Assembly: GCF_900115545.1 (NCBI RefSeq)
Contig: NZ_FOWV01000010.1
Location: 62,001 to 126,000 of the forward strand
From: Ralstonia sp. NFACC01
GTDB taxonomy: Bacteria > Pseudomonadota > Gammaproteobacteria > Burkholderiales > Burkholderiaceae
Length of the DNA stretch: 64,000 nucleotides
Direction: 5' to 3'
The first letter of the stretch is position 1. Every line of letters starts with the position of its first letter. The position numbers and the translations under genes were made by a program. Positions 1 through 11,125 of this stretch are shown here, piece after piece. The notes beneath the pieces were generated by a model that did no database searches, was not told the origin of the DNA, and was given only the letters and a program-made list of their open reading frames with translations.

Positions 1-190
1 CCTCGTTACGCGGCTTGCCCGCGAAAGCGCCATTCAGATCGACAAGGTGCAAGCGGCGCGCACCCTGCTCGACCCAATGCCGCGCCATGGCAGCAGGGTC
101 TTCCGAGAATACGGTGGCTTGATCCATATCGCCTTGTTTGAGGCGCACACACTGACCGTCCTTCAGGTCGATGGCCGGGATGAGCAACAT
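1..190 (-). CDS. hisA: HisA, ProFAR isomerase (partial, C-terminus outside window)
   Basis: This is the N-terminal 63 codons of 1-(5-phosphoribosyl)-5-[(phosphoribosylamino)methylideneamino]imidazole-4-carboxamide isomerase, the TIM-barrel enzyme that opens the ProFAR aminoaldose in histidine synthesis. The reverse-strand reading begins [17 protein letters not shown], with the catalytic-type Asp at residue 8 in the conserved PAIDLKDG strand. The gene runs off the left edge of the window. It lies 76 bp downstream of hisH on the same strand, as expected for the end of a his operon (hisF would be next). Confidence 0.95.
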   Translation of the reverse strand, partial: MLLIPAIDLKDGQCVRLKQGDMDQATVFSEDPAAMARHWVEQGARRLHLVDLNGAFAGKPRNE

Positions 191-266
191 AAGCGTGACG
201 ACAGAGTTGAGGGGAAAAGATTAAAAAGGGCGAAAAATGGATTCGATTGCGACGCCACGGCGGGCA

Positions 267-920
267 TCACGGATTCCAGTGCACAAAGTTCCGGTAGATC
301 TGCAGGCCGGCTTGCGCACTTTTTTCCGGGTGAAACTGTGTTGCAAAAATATTATCCCGGGCGATGGCGGAGGTAAACCGCACGCCGTATTCGGTCTCTC
401 CGACCGATTCGTCAGCGTTGGCAGGCCGGGCGTAGTAGCTGTGCACGAAATAGAAGTAGCTCTGATCCGCCACACCTTCCCAGAGAGCGTGGGCACGACT
501 CTGGTGCACGCGGTTCCAGCCCATCTGAGGCACTTTGTACCGTGAACCGTCCGGCTGCAACTGGCCGTCCAGGTCAAAGCGGACCACATCGCCTTTGATA
601 AGGCCCAATCCTTCAGTGTATTGCTGTCCGGAGCGCGCCTCGGTGCTGCGCTCGAGCAGCATTTGCTCGCCCACGCACACGCCGAGCATCGGCTTGCTGC
701 GCGATGCCTCCAGCACCGCGTCACGCAGGCCGGATTGGTCGAACGCCGCCATGCAGTCGGGCATGGCCCCCTGCCCTGGCAGCACCACGCGGTCGGCCGA
801 ACGAATTTCATCCGCTTGCGCACTGATGCGCACATCGGCCTCTGGAGCAACGGCCATCAAGGCTTGCGCTACCGAGCGCAGATTGCCCATGCCGTAATCG
901 ACGATTGCGATCTTAGTCAT
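267..920 (-). CDS. hisH: HisH, imidazole glycerol phosphate synthase glutaminase subunit
   Basis: This 217-residue class I glutamine amidotransferase hydrolyses glutamine and channels ammonia to HisF, giving IGP and AICAR. The visible triad is nucleophile Cys82 in the VCVGEQ turn, plus His197 and Glu199 in FHPEK near the C-terminus. The N-terminus [13 protein letters not shown] is typical. Length matches the family (about 200-220). It follows marC by 8 bp, so marC, hisH and hisA are probably co-transcribed. Confidence 0.97.
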   Translation of the reverse strand: MTKIAIVDYGMGNLRSVAQALMAVAPEADVRISAQADEIRSADRVVLPGQGAMPDCMAAFDQSGLRDAVLEASRSKPMLGVCVGEQMLLERSTEARSGQQYTEGLGLIKGDVVRFDLDGQLQPDGSRYKVPQMGWNRVHQSRAHALWEGVADQSYFYFVHSYYARPANADESVGETEYGVRFTSAIARDNIFATQFHPEKSAQAGLQIYRNFVHWNP

Positions 921-928
921 GACTTAAC

Positions 929-1552
929 TTAGGCCCTAAGTACGGGCAACAGGGTTTTCAGCCCATCAACGATGAATTCCACGGCCAGCGCTGCCAGGAT
1001 CAAGCCCATCAACCGCGTACCGACGTTGATGCCGGTGCGACCGATCACACGGGCGATCGGCTCGGCCGCGCGCAACACGATCCAGACCACGGCTGCGATC
1101 GCAACACCGACCCCAGCCAGGAGAAACAGGTCCCACCAGTGCTTAGTCTTGCCAGCGTAGACGATGACCGTGCTGATCGAGCCTGGGCCCGTGAGCAGCG
1201 GAATCGCCAGCGGCACAACCGCAATGCTGGCCTTGGCACCGGCCTCGTCCTCTTCTTCGGGCGTGGCCTTGGTGCGGCTGGTCTGCGCATTGAGCATGTT
1301 CAGCGCGATCATGATCATGATGATCCCGCCACCCACCTGCAGCGAACCCACCGAAAATCCGAAAAAGCTGATGATCTGCTCGCCGAGCAACGCCGACAGG
1401 CCGATCACGATTGCCACCGAAATCGATGCGACCTTGATGGTGCGGCGCTTCTCTTCATCCGTCTGGCTCTCGGTCAGGCTGATGAAGAACGGGATCGCGC
1501 CGATCGGATTGATCAGCGCGAGCAGCGAGAAAAAGCTTTTTGTCAGATCCAT
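929..1552 (-). CDS. MarC family integral membrane protein
   Basis: This 207-residue, very hydrophobic protein has about six predicted membrane segments. It belongs to the MarC family (UPF0056), inner-membrane proteins of unresolved function that were once wrongly linked to multiple antibiotic resistance. The N-terminus MDLTKSFFSLLALINPIGAIP carries the family's NPIG-type motif in the first helix, and a second hydrophobic repeat (AIPLLTGPGS) follows a charged loop. The upstream in-frame extension to 1687 looks like read-through from the intergenic region, so I start at 1552. It sits between hisB (55 bp upstream) and hisH, inside the his operon. A direct role in histidine synthesis is not known. 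Confidence 0.9.
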   Translation of the reverse strand: MDLTKSFFSLLALINPIGAIPFFISLTESQTDEEKRRTIKVASISVAIVIGLSALLGEQIISFFGFSVGSLQVGGGIIMIMIALNMLNAQTSRTKATPEEEDEAGAKASIAVVPLAIPLLTGPGSISTVIVYAGKTKHWWDLFLLAGVGVAIAAVVWIVLRAAEPIARVIGRTGINVGTRLMGLILAALAVEFIVDGLKTLLPVLRA

Positions 1553-1607
1553 CGGATCGGCGGCCGGTGTTGGAGTCGGGTAGGCGCGGCCAGGCCGACG
1601 CGGTGAT

Positions 1608-2198
1608 TTACAGGGCGCCCTTGGTCGACGGAATCGTGCCTGCAGCGCGCGGGTCGATCTCCACCGCCATGCGCAGCGCGCGTCCAAAGGCCTTGAACAC
1701 GGTCTCGATCTGGTGGTGTGCGTTGACGCCGCGCAGGTTGTCGATATGCAGCGTCACGCCGGCATGATTGACGAACCCGCGGAAGAATTCGATGGACAGG
1801 TCCACGTCAAAATTGCCCACGCGTGCGCGCGTGAACGGCACATGGAACTCCAGGCCCGGACGGCCGGAGAAGTCGATGACCACGCGCGACAGGGCTTCGT
1901 CCAGCGGCACGTAGCTATGGCCGTAGCGCACGATGCCCTTTTTGTCGCCGATGGCCTTGGCGACGGCCTGGCCCAGCGTGATGCCGACGTCTTCCACGGT
2001 GTGATGATCGTCGATATGGGTGTCGCCGGTGGCCGAGACGTCCAGGTCGACCATGCCATGTCGGGCGATCTGGTCGAGCATGTGGTCGAGGAAGGGGACG
2101 CCGGTGTTCAGCGTTTGCTTGCCCGTGCCGTCCAAATCAAGGGCGACGCGGATCTGCGTTTCAGAGGTGTTGCGAGTGACCTCGACACGGCGGCTCAT
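1608..2198 (-). CDS. hisB: HisB, imidazoleglycerol-phosphate dehydratase
   Basis: This 196-residue monofunctional IGPD lacks the HAD phosphatase domain fused in enterobacterial HisB. It dehydrates IGP to imidazole-acetol phosphate. The metal-binding signatures are visible: [13 protein letters not shown] around residues 36-48 and [11 protein letters not shown] around 63-73, with the second-half repeat (HVPF, then NHAG and NAHHQIE). The start codon overlaps the stop of hisC by four bases (ATGA), indicating translational coupling. Confidence 0.98.
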   Translation of the reverse strand: MSRRVEVTRNTSETQIRVALDLDGTGKQTLNTGVPFLDHMLDQIARHGMVDLDVSATGDTHIDDHHTVEDVGITLGQAVAKAIGDKKGIVRYGHSYVPLDEALSRVVIDFSGRPGLEFHVPFTRARVGNFDVDLSIEFFRGFVNHAGVTLHIDNLRGVNAHHQIETVFKAFGRALRMAVEIDPRAAGTIPSTKGAL

Positions 2199-3319
2199 GG
2201 GGCTTCCTGCATCGATGCGGCAAAGGCATCGATAAATTGCGCGTTTTCTTCGGGATTGCTGACCGTCACGCGCAGACAGTTGGTCAGCAACGGGTGCATT
2301 TTACTGACGTTTTTAATCAGAATCCGCCGATTGAGCAGGCGCTCGAACAAAGCGGCGGCATCGGGCACGCGCAGCAGGATGAAATTTGCCGCGCTCGGGA
2401 ACACCGTCACGCCCGGGTGAGCCGACAGCGCATCGATCAACTTGGTGCGCTCGGCGCGCAGGGTCGCTGCCTGGGCATCCAGTACATCCACGTGTTCGAG
2501 CATGAACTGGGCAGTCGCCTCGGTCAGCACATTCACGTTGTACGGCGGACGCACCTTGTCCAGCTCGGCGATCCACTTCGGGTGGCCGGCCACGTAGCCA
2601 AGGCGGATGCCGGCCAGGCCCAGCTTCGAGACCGTGCGCATCACCAGGAGGTGATCGAAATCGCGCAGGCGCGGCATCCAGCTATGTTGCGCGAACGGCT
2701 GGTAGGCCTCGTCGACCACCACCAGGCTCTGGCACACGGGGCCGCGAGCGGCGCGGATGATCGCGTCCATGTCGGCCGCGTCGAACAGGTTGCCGGTCGG
2801 GTTATTCGGATACGCCAGGTAGATGACGGCGGGCTGGTGCTCGGCCATGGCGGCCAGCATGGCTTCACGGTCGAGCGTCAGGTCTGCCTTGAGTGGCACG
2901 CCGACGAATTTCAGGCCCAGCAACTGCGCCGACATCGCGTACATCACGAAACCCGGCACGGGCGCCAGCACGGTCGCGCCCGGCTTGGCCGCCGCAATGG
3001 CGATGAGGCTGATGATCTCGTCCGAACCGTTGCCGAGCAACACCTCGGCTCCGGCAGGTACGTGCATCACTTGCTTGAGCTGCGCCTTGAGCGCGTCGGC
3101 GGTCGGCACCGGGTAGCGGTTGAGCGCGACTTCGGCCAGGCGCTTGCCCAACGCGTCGCGCAACATCGCCGGCAGCGAATACGGGTTCTCCATCGCGTCC
3201 AGCTTGACCATGCCGGTCGCGTCGGGCACGTGGTACGCACCCATGGCGCGAACGTCGTCGCGCACGATACGAGCGAGCAGGTCATCCAGGGAAGCTTGGG
3301 CCGGAGCGGTGGCGGTCAT
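2195..3319 (-). CDS. hisC: HisC, histidinol-phosphate aminotransferase
   Basis: This 374-residue fold-type I PLP aminotransferase converts imidazole-acetol phosphate plus glutamate to histidinol phosphate. The PLP-binding lysine is Lys232 in [14 protein letters not shown]. The substrate/PLP pocket motifs YPNNPTGN and VVDEAY are intact. The reading frame is open upstream to 3442, but ATG at 3319 gives the family N-terminus and lies just past the hisD stop, so I use it. It overlaps hisB by 4 bp and follows hisD by 16 bp. Confidence 0.96.
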   Translation of the reverse strand: MTATAPAQASLDDLLARIVRDDVRAMGAYHVPDATGMVKLDAMENPYSLPAMLRDALGKRLAEVALNRYPVPTADALKAQLKQVMHVPAGAEVLLGNGSDEIISLIAIAAAKPGATVLAPVPGFVMYAMSAQLLGLKFVGVPLKADLTLDREAMLAAMAEHQPAVIYLAYPNNPTGNLFDAADMDAIIRAARGPVCQSLVVVDEAYQPFAQHSWMPRLRDFDHLLVMRTVSKLGLAGIRLGYVAGHPKWIAELDKVRPPYNVNVLTEATAQFMLEHVDVLDAQAATLRAERTKLIDALSAHPGVTVFPSAANFILLRVPDAAALFERLLNRRILIKNVSKMHPLLTNCLRVTVSNPEENAQFIDAFAASMQEAP

Positions 3320-3335
3320 CGTTGTGCGGCGAGTG

Positions 3336-4664
3336 TTATTCGGAGGCGGGGCGTTGCAGGCGATATTCAGCGCTGCGGGCATGCGCCTGTAAGCCTTCGC
3401 CGTAGGCCAGCTCGGCAGCAATCTCGCCCAGCATCTGCGCACCGGCTTCGCTCACTTCGATCAAGCTGGAGCGCTTGATGAAGTCGTATACGCCCAGCGG
3501 CGACGAGAAGCGCGCCGTGCGCGAGGTCGGCAGCACGTGGTTCGGACCAGCACAGTAATCGCCCAGCGATTCGCTGGTGTACTTGCCCAGGAAGATCGCG
3601 CCGGCGTGGCGGATGCGTTCTGCCCACTGGCGCGGGTTATCTGCCGAAATCTCCAGATGTTCGGGAGCGATGTCGTTGGCGATGTCGCACGCCTCTTCCA
3701 TGTCGCGCACCTTGACGAGCGCGCCACGGCCTGACAGCGACTCGGCAATCACGCTACGGCGCGGCATGTCTTCGAGCTGACGGTTGATGCTGGCCTCCAC
3801 CTGCGCGATGAACTCTGCGTTCGGGCACAGCAGGATCGACTGGGCCAGTTCGTCGTGCTCGGCTTGCGAGAACAAGTCCATCGCCACCCAATCCGGGTCG
3901 GTCGTGCCATCGCAGATGACGAGGATTTCCGACGGACCGGCAATCATGTCGATGCCAACCGTGCCGAACACGCGACGCTTGGCAGCGGCCACATAGGCGT
4001 TACCCGGGCCGACGATCTTGTCGACGGCGGGGACGGTGTCGGTGCCATAAGCGAGTGCCCCCACGGCCTGCGCGCCGCCGATGGTGAACACGCGGTCCAC
4101 GCCGGCAATGCAGGCCCCAGCCAGCACCAGCTCATTGCGCACGCCGCCGGGCGTGGGCACCACCATGATGATTTCCCTGACCCCTGCCACGCGAGCCGGA
4201 ATCGCATTCATCAACACCGACGACGGGTATGCCGCCTTGCCGCCCGGCACGTAAATGCCCACGCGGTCGAGCGGCGTCACTTTCTGGCCGAGCACCGTGC
4301 CATCGGCTTCGGCGTATTCCCAGCTGTGTGTGCCGCACTCGATCTTCTGCTTCTCGTGATACGCGCGCACGCGGGCAGCAGCGGCTTCCAGTGCCGCGCG
4401 GCGCTTGGGCTCCAGGCCATCGAGCGCGGCTTGCAGGGTGGCTGGCGACAGCTCCAGCGCGGCCACGCTGTCGGCTTCGATGCGGTCGAAGCGGCGCGTG
4501 GCTTCCAGCACAGCGGCATCGCCGCGTGCCTTCACGTCAGCCAGGAGCTGCGCGGCGGCGCGGTCGATGGCTTCGTCTTCGCTCGCTTCAAAAGCGAGCA
4601 CCTGGCGCAGTTGCGCCGCGAATCCGGCTTCGGCCGAATCCAGCTTACGGATGGTCAGGCTCAT
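3336..4664 (-). CDS. hisD: HisD, histidinol dehydrogenase
   Basis: This 442-residue zinc enzyme oxidises histidinol to histidine in two NAD-dependent steps. Expected active-site motifs are present: Gln/His zinc ligands in [11 protein letters not shown], the catalytic Glu-His pair in IAPEHLEI, a conserved Asp in [13 protein letters not shown], and the C-terminal His in [12 protein letters not shown]. Length matches the family (about 430-440). Its first codon overlaps the hisG stop (ATGA at 4661-4664), so the pair is translationally coupled. Confidence 0.98.
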   Translation of the reverse strand: MSLTIRKLDSAEAGFAAQLRQVLAFEASEDEAIDRAAAQLLADVKARGDAAVLEATRRFDRIEADSVAALELSPATLQAALDGLEPKRRAALEAAAARVRAYHEKQKIECGTHSWEYAEADGTVLGQKVTPLDRVGIYVPGGKAAYPSSVLMNAIPARVAGVREIIMVVPTPGGVRNELVLAGACIAGVDRVFTIGGAQAVGALAYGTDTVPAVDKIVGPGNAYVAAAKRRVFGTVGIDMIAGPSEILVICDGTTDPDWVAMDLFSQAEHDELAQSILLCPNAEFIAQVEASINRQLEDMPRRSVIAESLSGRGALVKVRDMEEACDIANDIAPEHLEISADNPRQWAERIRHAGAIFLGKYTSESLGDYCAGPNHVLPTSRTARFSSPLGVYDFIKRSSLIEVSEAGAQMLGEIAAELAYGEGLQAHARSAEYRLQRPASE

Positions 4665-5350
4665 GCGGCTTCCCCAACACGCGCGTCCGTCGCGGAGGCG
4701 CGCTCGAAAGCGTCGAGGATGGGCGCCAGCCGGTCGCGCTTGAGTTTCAGCGCAGCCTGATTGACGACCAGTCGGGACGAGATCTGCACGATCTCTTCCA
4801 CCTCGACGAGGTTGTTCGCGCGCAGCGTGCCGCCCGTGCTGACCAGGTCGACGATGGCGTCAGCCAGGCCCACCAGCGGGCCCAGCTCCATCGAGCCATA
4901 CAGCTTGATCAGGTCGACGTGCACGCCCTTCTTGGCGAAGTGCTCGCGCGCGGTATTCAGATACTTCGTCGCCACCGACAGGCGCGCGCCCTGGCGCACC
5001 GCGTTGGCGTAATCGAAGCCCTTGGGCACCGCTACCGACATGCGGCAGCGGGCGATGTTCAGGTCGATGGGCGCATACAGGCCCGCCATGCCGTGCTCCA
5101 TCAGCACGTCCCGGCCGGCTACGCCGAAGTCCGCCGCGCCGTATTGCACGTAGGTCGGCACATCGGACGCGCGCACGATGATCACGCGCAGCGCCGGGTC
5201 GGACGTCGGCAGAATCAGCTTGCGCGAGGTTTCCGGATCTTCGGTCACCTCGATGCCGGCGGCCTTCAGCAGCGGCAGCGTCTCTTCAAAGATGCGCCCT
5301 TTGGACAGCGCCAGCGTGAGCTGGTTGGAGGCGGACTGGAATGCGTTCAT
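4661..5350 (-). CDS. hisG: HisG, ATP phosphoribosyltransferase, short form
   Basis: This 229-residue catalytic subunit joins ATP and PRPP in the committed step of histidine synthesis. It is the short form: it has the N-terminal catalytic lobes ([16 protein letters not shown]; the PRPP loop region [18 protein letters not shown]) but lacks the roughly 80-residue C-terminal ACT-like regulatory domain of the long form. Short HisG enzymes need the HisRS-like partner HisZ for activity and feedback control, and hisZ is not in this window. It begins 19 bp after the murA stop, so the his genes may be read through from murA. Confidence 0.97.
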   Translation of the reverse strand: MNAFQSASNQLTLALSKGRIFEETLPLLKAAGIEVTEDPETSRKLILPTSDPALRVIIVRASDVPTYVQYGAADFGVAGRDVLMEHGMAGLYAPIDLNIARCRMSVAVPKGFDYANAVRQGARLSVATKYLNTAREHFAKKGVHVDLIKLYGSMELGPLVGLADAIVDLVSTGGTLRANNLVEVEEIVQISSRLVVNQAALKLKRDRLAPILDAFERASATDARVGEAA

Positions 5351-5369
5351 GGCCGGCGAGTTCCTTACC

Positions 5370-6970
<1,601 letters not shown>

Positions 6971-7144
6971 GGCCTTCCCTTCTCCAAAAACGTTAGGGTG
7001 GTGCGTCGTCGTTGTTTTTAGAGATCGCTGCAAAATGAAGCGAAACGGTTCTGACGGTTCAAGGCCGATGCAGACGCTACATGCAGTACGGCAAGGAGGC
7101 CCTGGGCCGTCGGAATCATTTTTCAGCGGTCTCTTATCGACGCA

Positions 7145-7933
7145 TCAATGGCGCAGCTTGTAGCCCGTGCGCAGCATCTGCAGGGCTACTCCCCCCACCA
7201 CGACCAGCGCGATCAACATCACACCGAGGCTCGTCGTCACCGGCACATCGGACACACCGAAGAAGCCGTAGCGGAAGCCGTCGATCATGTAGAAGAACGG
7301 GTTGGCGTGGGACACCGCCTGCCAAAACGGCGGCAGCGAATGAATCGAATAGAACACGCCCGCCAGGAAGGTGGCCGGCACGATCAGAAAGTTCTGGAAC
7401 GCCGCAAGCTGGTCGAACTTTTCAGCCCAGATGCCGGCAATCAGCCCCAGCGTGCCCAGCACGCTCGCGCCCAGCACGGCAAACACGATGATCCACAGCG
7501 GCTGCGCGAAATGCAGGTGCGCAAACAAGGTCGTCACGATCAGCACGCCCGTACCCACAGCCAGACCGCGAATCACAGACGCGCACACGTACGCGCCAAA
7601 CATCTCCCAGTGCGACAGCGGCGGCAGCATGATGAACACCAGGTTGCCTGTGATCTTCGACTGGATGAGCGACGACGAGCTGTTTGCGAACGCGTTCTGC
7701 AGCACGCTCATCATCACCAGGCCAGGCACCAGGAAAGCGGTGTAGCTCAACTGGTCGAACACCTTGACCCGATCTTCCAGCACGTGCCCGAAGATCAGCA
7801 GATACAGCAGCGCGGTCAACACCGGCGCGGCGACGGTCTGAAAGCTCACCTTCCAGAAGCGCAGCACTTCCTTGTACAGCAGCGTGCGGAAACCGACCCA
7901 ACGGCCCGGCAAGCTCTCGGGAATAGCGTTCAT
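7145..7933 (-). CDS. ABC-2 type transporter permease
   Basis: This 262-residue inner-membrane permease has about six hydrophobic segments and resembles the YadH/NodJ group of ABC-2 exporters. The characteristic segment near the C-terminal third reads PATFLAGVFYSIHSLPPFW, followed by a periplasmic loop and a last helix. Its start overlaps the stop of the upstream ATPase gene (7930-7933), so the two form one exporter. The substrate cannot be deduced. The position downstream of the Mla genes suggests an envelope component, but that is inference only. Confidence 0.9.
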   Translation of the reverse strand: MNAIPESLPGRWVGFRTLLYKEVLRFWKVSFQTVAAPVLTALLYLLIFGHVLEDRVKVFDQLSYTAFLVPGLVMMSVLQNAFANSSSSLIQSKITGNLVFIMLPPLSHWEMFGAYVCASVIRGLAVGTGVLIVTTLFAHLHFAQPLWIIVFAVLGASVLGTLGLIAGIWAEKFDQLAAFQNFLIVPATFLAGVFYSIHSLPPFWQAVSHANPFFYMIDGFRYGFFGVSDVPVTTSLGVMLIALVVVGGVALQMLRTGYKLRH

Positions 7934-8895
7934 GCAGCGGGCTCCAGCGCAGAATCGGGAATGGCAGGCGTTTGAGGCCCGACGGGCAAGCCGCCCTCGC
8001 GGCGCATGATCTGCACGAATACGTCTTCCAGATCAGCCTTGGCGACTTCCATGTCGTCGATCTCGCAGCCGGCGAGGCGGCATGTGGAGAGAATCTGTTC
8101 GACCTCGCCATAGCCCGACAGGCGCAAGCGCACACCGCGCTCGCCGTGGTTACCCGGCAGGCGCAGGGCTTCCAGCGACGCGGGCAGCGCTCCCTTCGCA
8201 AAGCTCAGCACCAGTTGCAGCCCGGAAAATTGCGAGAGTAGATTCGCCGTGCGATCAAGCGCCACCACTTCGCCAAACTTGAGCATGGCGATGCGGTCGC
8301 ACAGGGATTCGGCTTCTTCCAGGTAGTGCGTGGTCAGCACGACGGTATGGCCTTCGCGGTTCAGCCGCGAGATGAATTTCCACAGCGTCTGGCGCAACTC
8401 GACGTCCACACCGGCGGTCGGCTCGTCCAGCACGATCACGGGCGGCCGATGTACCAGGGCCTGCGCCACCAGCACGCGGCGCTTCATGCCGCCCGACAAG
8501 GCGCGCATATTGGCGTCGGCCTTGCTGGTGAGGTCGAGGTTGGCCATGACCTCGTCGATCCAATCGTCGTTCTTGGTCAGCCCGAAGTAACCCGACTGCA
8601 GGCGCAGTGTTTCGCGCACCGTGAAGAACGGATCGAACACCAGTTCCTGCGGCACCACGCCCAGCTTGCGGCGCGCCGTGCGGTAGTCAGTAACGACGTC
8701 GTGACCAAGCACGCGTACGTGGCCGGAATCGGCACGATTCAGGCCCGCAAGGATGGAGATCAGCGTGGTCTTGCCCGCGCCGTTGGGGCCCAGCAAGCCG
8801 AAAAACTCGCCCTGCTCGACAGATAGGCTCACGCCCTTGAGCGCTTGCAACGACTTGTAGCGCTTACGGACGTCAGCGATTTCGATGGCTTTCAT
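7930..8895 (-). CDS. ABC-2 type transporter ATP-binding protein
   Basis: This 321-residue nucleotide-binding subunit partners the overlapping permease. Walker A is GPNGAGKTTL, the signature is LSGGMKRRV, Walker B is VIVLDEPTAGVD, and a switch His follows (LTTHYLEEAE). It resembles YadG/CcmA-type exporters. ATG at 8895 gives MKAIEIADVRKRYK, the usual N-terminus; an upstream TTG at 8904 would add three residues. A TATAAT element at 8999-9004 lies about 100 bp upstream, suggesting the exporter can be transcribed separately from mla. Confidence 0.93.
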   Translation of the reverse strand: MKAIEIADVRKRYKSLQALKGVSLSVEQGEFFGLLGPNGAGKTTLISILAGLNRADSGHVRVLGHDVVTDYRTARRKLGVVPQELVFDPFFTVRETLRLQSGYFGLTKNDDWIDEVMANLDLTSKADANMRALSGGMKRRVLVAQALVHRPPVIVLDEPTAGVDVELRQTLWKFISRLNREGHTVVLTTHYLEEAESLCDRIAMLKFGEVVALDRTANLLSQFSGLQLVLSFAKGALPASLEALRLPGNHGERGVRLRLSGYGEVEQILSTCRLAGCEIDDMEVAKADLEDVFVQIMRREGGLPVGPQTPAIPDSALEPAA

Positions 8896-8998
8896 GGCCG
8901 ACAAAGTGAACTACTCTGCGCATCTCAGGACCGTGGATCGACAAGACCATGACGGCCGCGAATACCGCACACGGCGGCTGCAGAGCGACAAACCCAGA

Positions 8999-9004
8999 AT
9001 TATA
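8999..9004 (-). promoter_or_regulatory. Candidate sigma70 -10 box for the ABC exporter pair
   Basis: The minus strand reads TATAAT, a perfect -10 consensus, in the 251-bp gap between the STAS gene (mlaB) and the ABC ATPase. No convincing -35 hexamer lies 16-18 bases upstream, so confidence is moderate. The rest of the gap shows no coding potential. Confidence 0.4.
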
Positions 9005-9146
9005 GGGGAACTGCACCAACTCACGGCGCCACAGCTGACGACGCCGAACCGCGAATGCCGAGGGCGCGCGCGACGCCCCGACCGGAGCGCGGCATCGCGA
9101 TGACGGGTTCGGGGGAATCGCCCCGCGTCCCGCACCGGACGCCGCC

Positions 9147-9458
9147 TCAATGTCGAGCGTGATGGGGGGCAGCAGGAGCTGGCGCGACGGCCAGCAGAGA
9201 CTCCACGCCGTACAGCGTGGCGAGATTGGACAGCGCTTGCGGAGCGCCTGCGATATCAAGCGCGATACCGGCATCCTGCGCCGTGCGCTGCCACGACAGC
9301 AGCACAGCCAGCGCACACGAATCAACCTGCGACAGGCCAGCGCAATCGACGTGCAACGCGGCAATGCCGGCTTCGCGCGCTTGGCCAAGCTGAGCCTCGC
9401 CCTCGCGCAGAACGCGCGGCGCTTCGCGGTGAGTCAGCGGGCCGGACAAGGTCAACAT
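9147..9458 (-). CDS. mlaB: STAS-domain protein, MlaB-like
   Basis: This 103-residue single STAS domain has the conserved strand-helix HVDCAGLSQVDSCALAVLLSW around residues 36-56. In the Mla (maintenance of lipid asymmetry) ABC complex, MlaB is the cytoplasmic STAS subunit that stabilises the MlaF ATPase. It is the last gene in the run mlaF-E-D-A-C-B, 72 bp after mlaC. Divergence is high, as usual for MlaB, so the name depends mainly on context. Confidence 0.85.
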   Translation of the reverse strand: MLTLSGPLTHREAPRVLREGEAQLGQAREAGIAALHVDCAGLSQVDSCALAVLLSWQRTAQDAGIALDIAGAPQALSNLATLYGVESLLAVAPAPAAPHHARH

Positions 9459-9530
9459 GGTGGAAGTGGATGCGTCGGAAAAAGAAACAGCGGCCGAGTG
9501 ACCGCTGTGTCGATTCTACCGGAAGGCCGC

Positions 9531-10166
9531 TTACTTTGCCGGGCCCTTCTCAAGCTGCGAGTTGCGCTCGTTCAGGAAGCTCACAAGGCCCGCCACGCCG
9601 CCACGTTTGCTGATGACATCGGCAAACTGGTTCTTGTACGTTTCCGACAGCCACAGGCCGCTGATGTTGATGTCGTACACCTTCCAGCCACCGGCCGTCT
9701 TTTCAAGGCGGTAGTCCAGAGCCACCGGCTCGCCGTTATTGTTCACGGTCGAGCGCACTACCACGTCGGTGTCATCGGCAGCCGCACGGAACGGCTTGTA
9801 CGAAACGGTCTGGTTTTTCACGTTCGACAGCGCACCCGCGTAAGTGCGGATCAGCAGCGTTTTGAAACCGTCCTGAATCTGCTGCTGTTGCTCCGGCGAC
9901 GCCTGGTTCCAGAAGCGGCCCATGGCAATCTGCGTGGTGCGTTTGAAATCGGCGCGCGGCACGATCTTCTGGTCGACGAGCTGGTACACCTTGCTCATGT
10001 TACCGCCGCGCAGTTCCGGATCGCTCTTGATGGTAGTGAGCACGTCGTCCACAGCCGTCTTGACGGTGGCCTGGGCATCGGCTTCCTGAGCGTGGACCGG
10101 CGCGGCTGCCACGGCAGCCGTCAGCGTGAGGCCAGCGAACAGGGAGCGGAGGAGTTTCTTCAACAT
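9531..10166 (-). CDS. mlaC: MlaC, periplasmic phospholipid-binding protein
   Basis: This 211-residue protein has an N-terminal signal peptide (MLKKLLRSLFAGLTLTAAVAA, cleavage near VHAQ) and the Tol-Toluene-tolerance Ttg2/MlaC fold. It ferries phospholipid between the outer-membrane MlaA-porin complex and the inner-membrane MlaFEDB transporter. Motifs such as GRFWNQASPEQQQQIQDGF and the C-terminal KVYDINISGLWLSETYKNQF match the family. It lies between mlaA (152 bp upstream) and mlaB. Confidence 0.94.
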   Translation of the reverse strand: MLKKLLRSLFAGLTLTAAVAAAPVHAQEADAQATVKTAVDDVLTTIKSDPELRGGNMSKVYQLVDQKIVPRADFKRTTQIAMGRFWNQASPEQQQQIQDGFKTLLIRTYAGALSNVKNQTVSYKPFRAAADDTDVVVRSTVNNNGEPVALDYRLEKTAGGWKVYDINISGLWLSETYKNQFADVISKRGGVAGLVSFLNERNSQLEKGPAK

Positions 10167-10318
10167 ATCGCGTCCTTATAGTGTGATTTTCGGGTCGCTT
10201 GCAGCACATTCGCCGCAATCCTGTTGGCGATTAGAACAGACCGCCCGCAGCCAAGTTCGTGCGAGCCGGCCAGTTTTACGCCTTGTCACCTTTGAGGCGA
10301 CCTTGTTACGTGTACCGA

Positions 10319-11122
10319 TCAGCGGCGGAACACCGGCCAGTTGGGGGTGAAGCGCTGGTACGGCGAGACCGTGGCGTCACCGGTATCCGGCGATTTCTTG
10401 TTGTCCTGATCTTCCGGCAGGTTGCCGTCATAGATCAGGTATCGGCGGCGCTGCAGATAGGCATCCCGCAGAAAGGTGTATTTGTCGACAGCGGCCTGTT
10501 CGAACACATTGCTGGCGCCCAGCAGGTTGGCACGCACGTCAACCACGCGCAGCGCGGCCAGCGAATAGGTGATCGTGCTGTCGTGCCAATACGTGAGCGG
10601 ATCCATCTGCCAGTCGACCAGGAAGCCCACGGTGTCACGTGCGGTGCTCGGGCCGAGCAACGGCCAAACGACGTACGGACCCGACGGCACGCCCCATACA
10701 CCCAGTGTCTGGCCGAAGTCTTCCTTGTGTTTCGGCAGGCCGGCGTCCGACGCAATGTCGATCAGACCACCCAGCCCCAACACCGTATTGATCGCCACAC
10801 GCATGGTGTCTTCCAGCGCGGCCGTCCCCTTCAACTGCAGCAGGTTGTTGACGGCCGAATAGACATCGCCCGCATTCGAGAAGAAATTCGACACGGCAGT
10901 GCGCGCCGGCGACGGCACCACATCGACATACGTTTGCGCAACCGGCTTCAGCACGCCCTTGTCGAGGTCCTCATTGATGCGGAAGACTTCGCGGTTGAAC
11001 GGCTCGATCGGGTCTGCCGGATTGGCATTCGGCCCCGTTGCACAGCCGGCCAGCAGCGTAGCGCCAGCGGCCACGGCCAGCACAAAACCGCGCAGCGTAT
11101 GGATGGATGTTGTTGTTTTCAT
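10319..11122 (-). CDS. mlaA: MlaA/VacJ, outer-membrane lipoprotein
   Basis: This 267-residue lipoprotein has a type II signal ending in the lipobox LLAGC (Cys around residue 27). MlaA removes mislocalised phospholipids from the outer leaflet of the outer membrane and passes them to MlaC. Family motifs are clear: DPIEPFNREVFRIN, the TVLGLGGLIDIASDAGL helix, and EDFGQTLGVWGVPSGPYVVWPLLGPS. A proline-rich hydrophilic tail ends the protein. In E. coli mlaA is unlinked from mlaFEDCB. Here it sits inside the operon, 3 bp after mlaD. Confidence 0.95.
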   Translation of the reverse strand: MKTTTSIHTLRGFVLAVAAGATLLAGCATGPNANPADPIEPFNREVFRINEDLDKGVLKPVAQTYVDVVPSPARTAVSNFFSNAGDVYSAVNNLLQLKGTAALEDTMRVAINTVLGLGGLIDIASDAGLPKHKEDFGQTLGVWGVPSGPYVVWPLLGPSTARDTVGFLVDWQMDPLTYWHDSTITYSLAALRVVDVRANLLGASNVFEQAAVDKYTFLRDAYLQRRRYLIYDGNLPEDQDNKKSPDTGDATVSPYQRFTPNWPVFRR

Positions 11123-11125
11123 GGT

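Noticed and set aside
221-850. Alternative 209-codon frame over hisH
   Set aside because: HisH in the overlapping frame has intact catalytic residues. The alternative is Arg/Trp/Cys-rich noise.
8896-9146. Possible small gene between mlaB and the ABC ATPase
   Set aside because: Short frames here are Arg/Ser/Cys-rich without ribosome sites. A promoter-containing spacer is the simpler reading.
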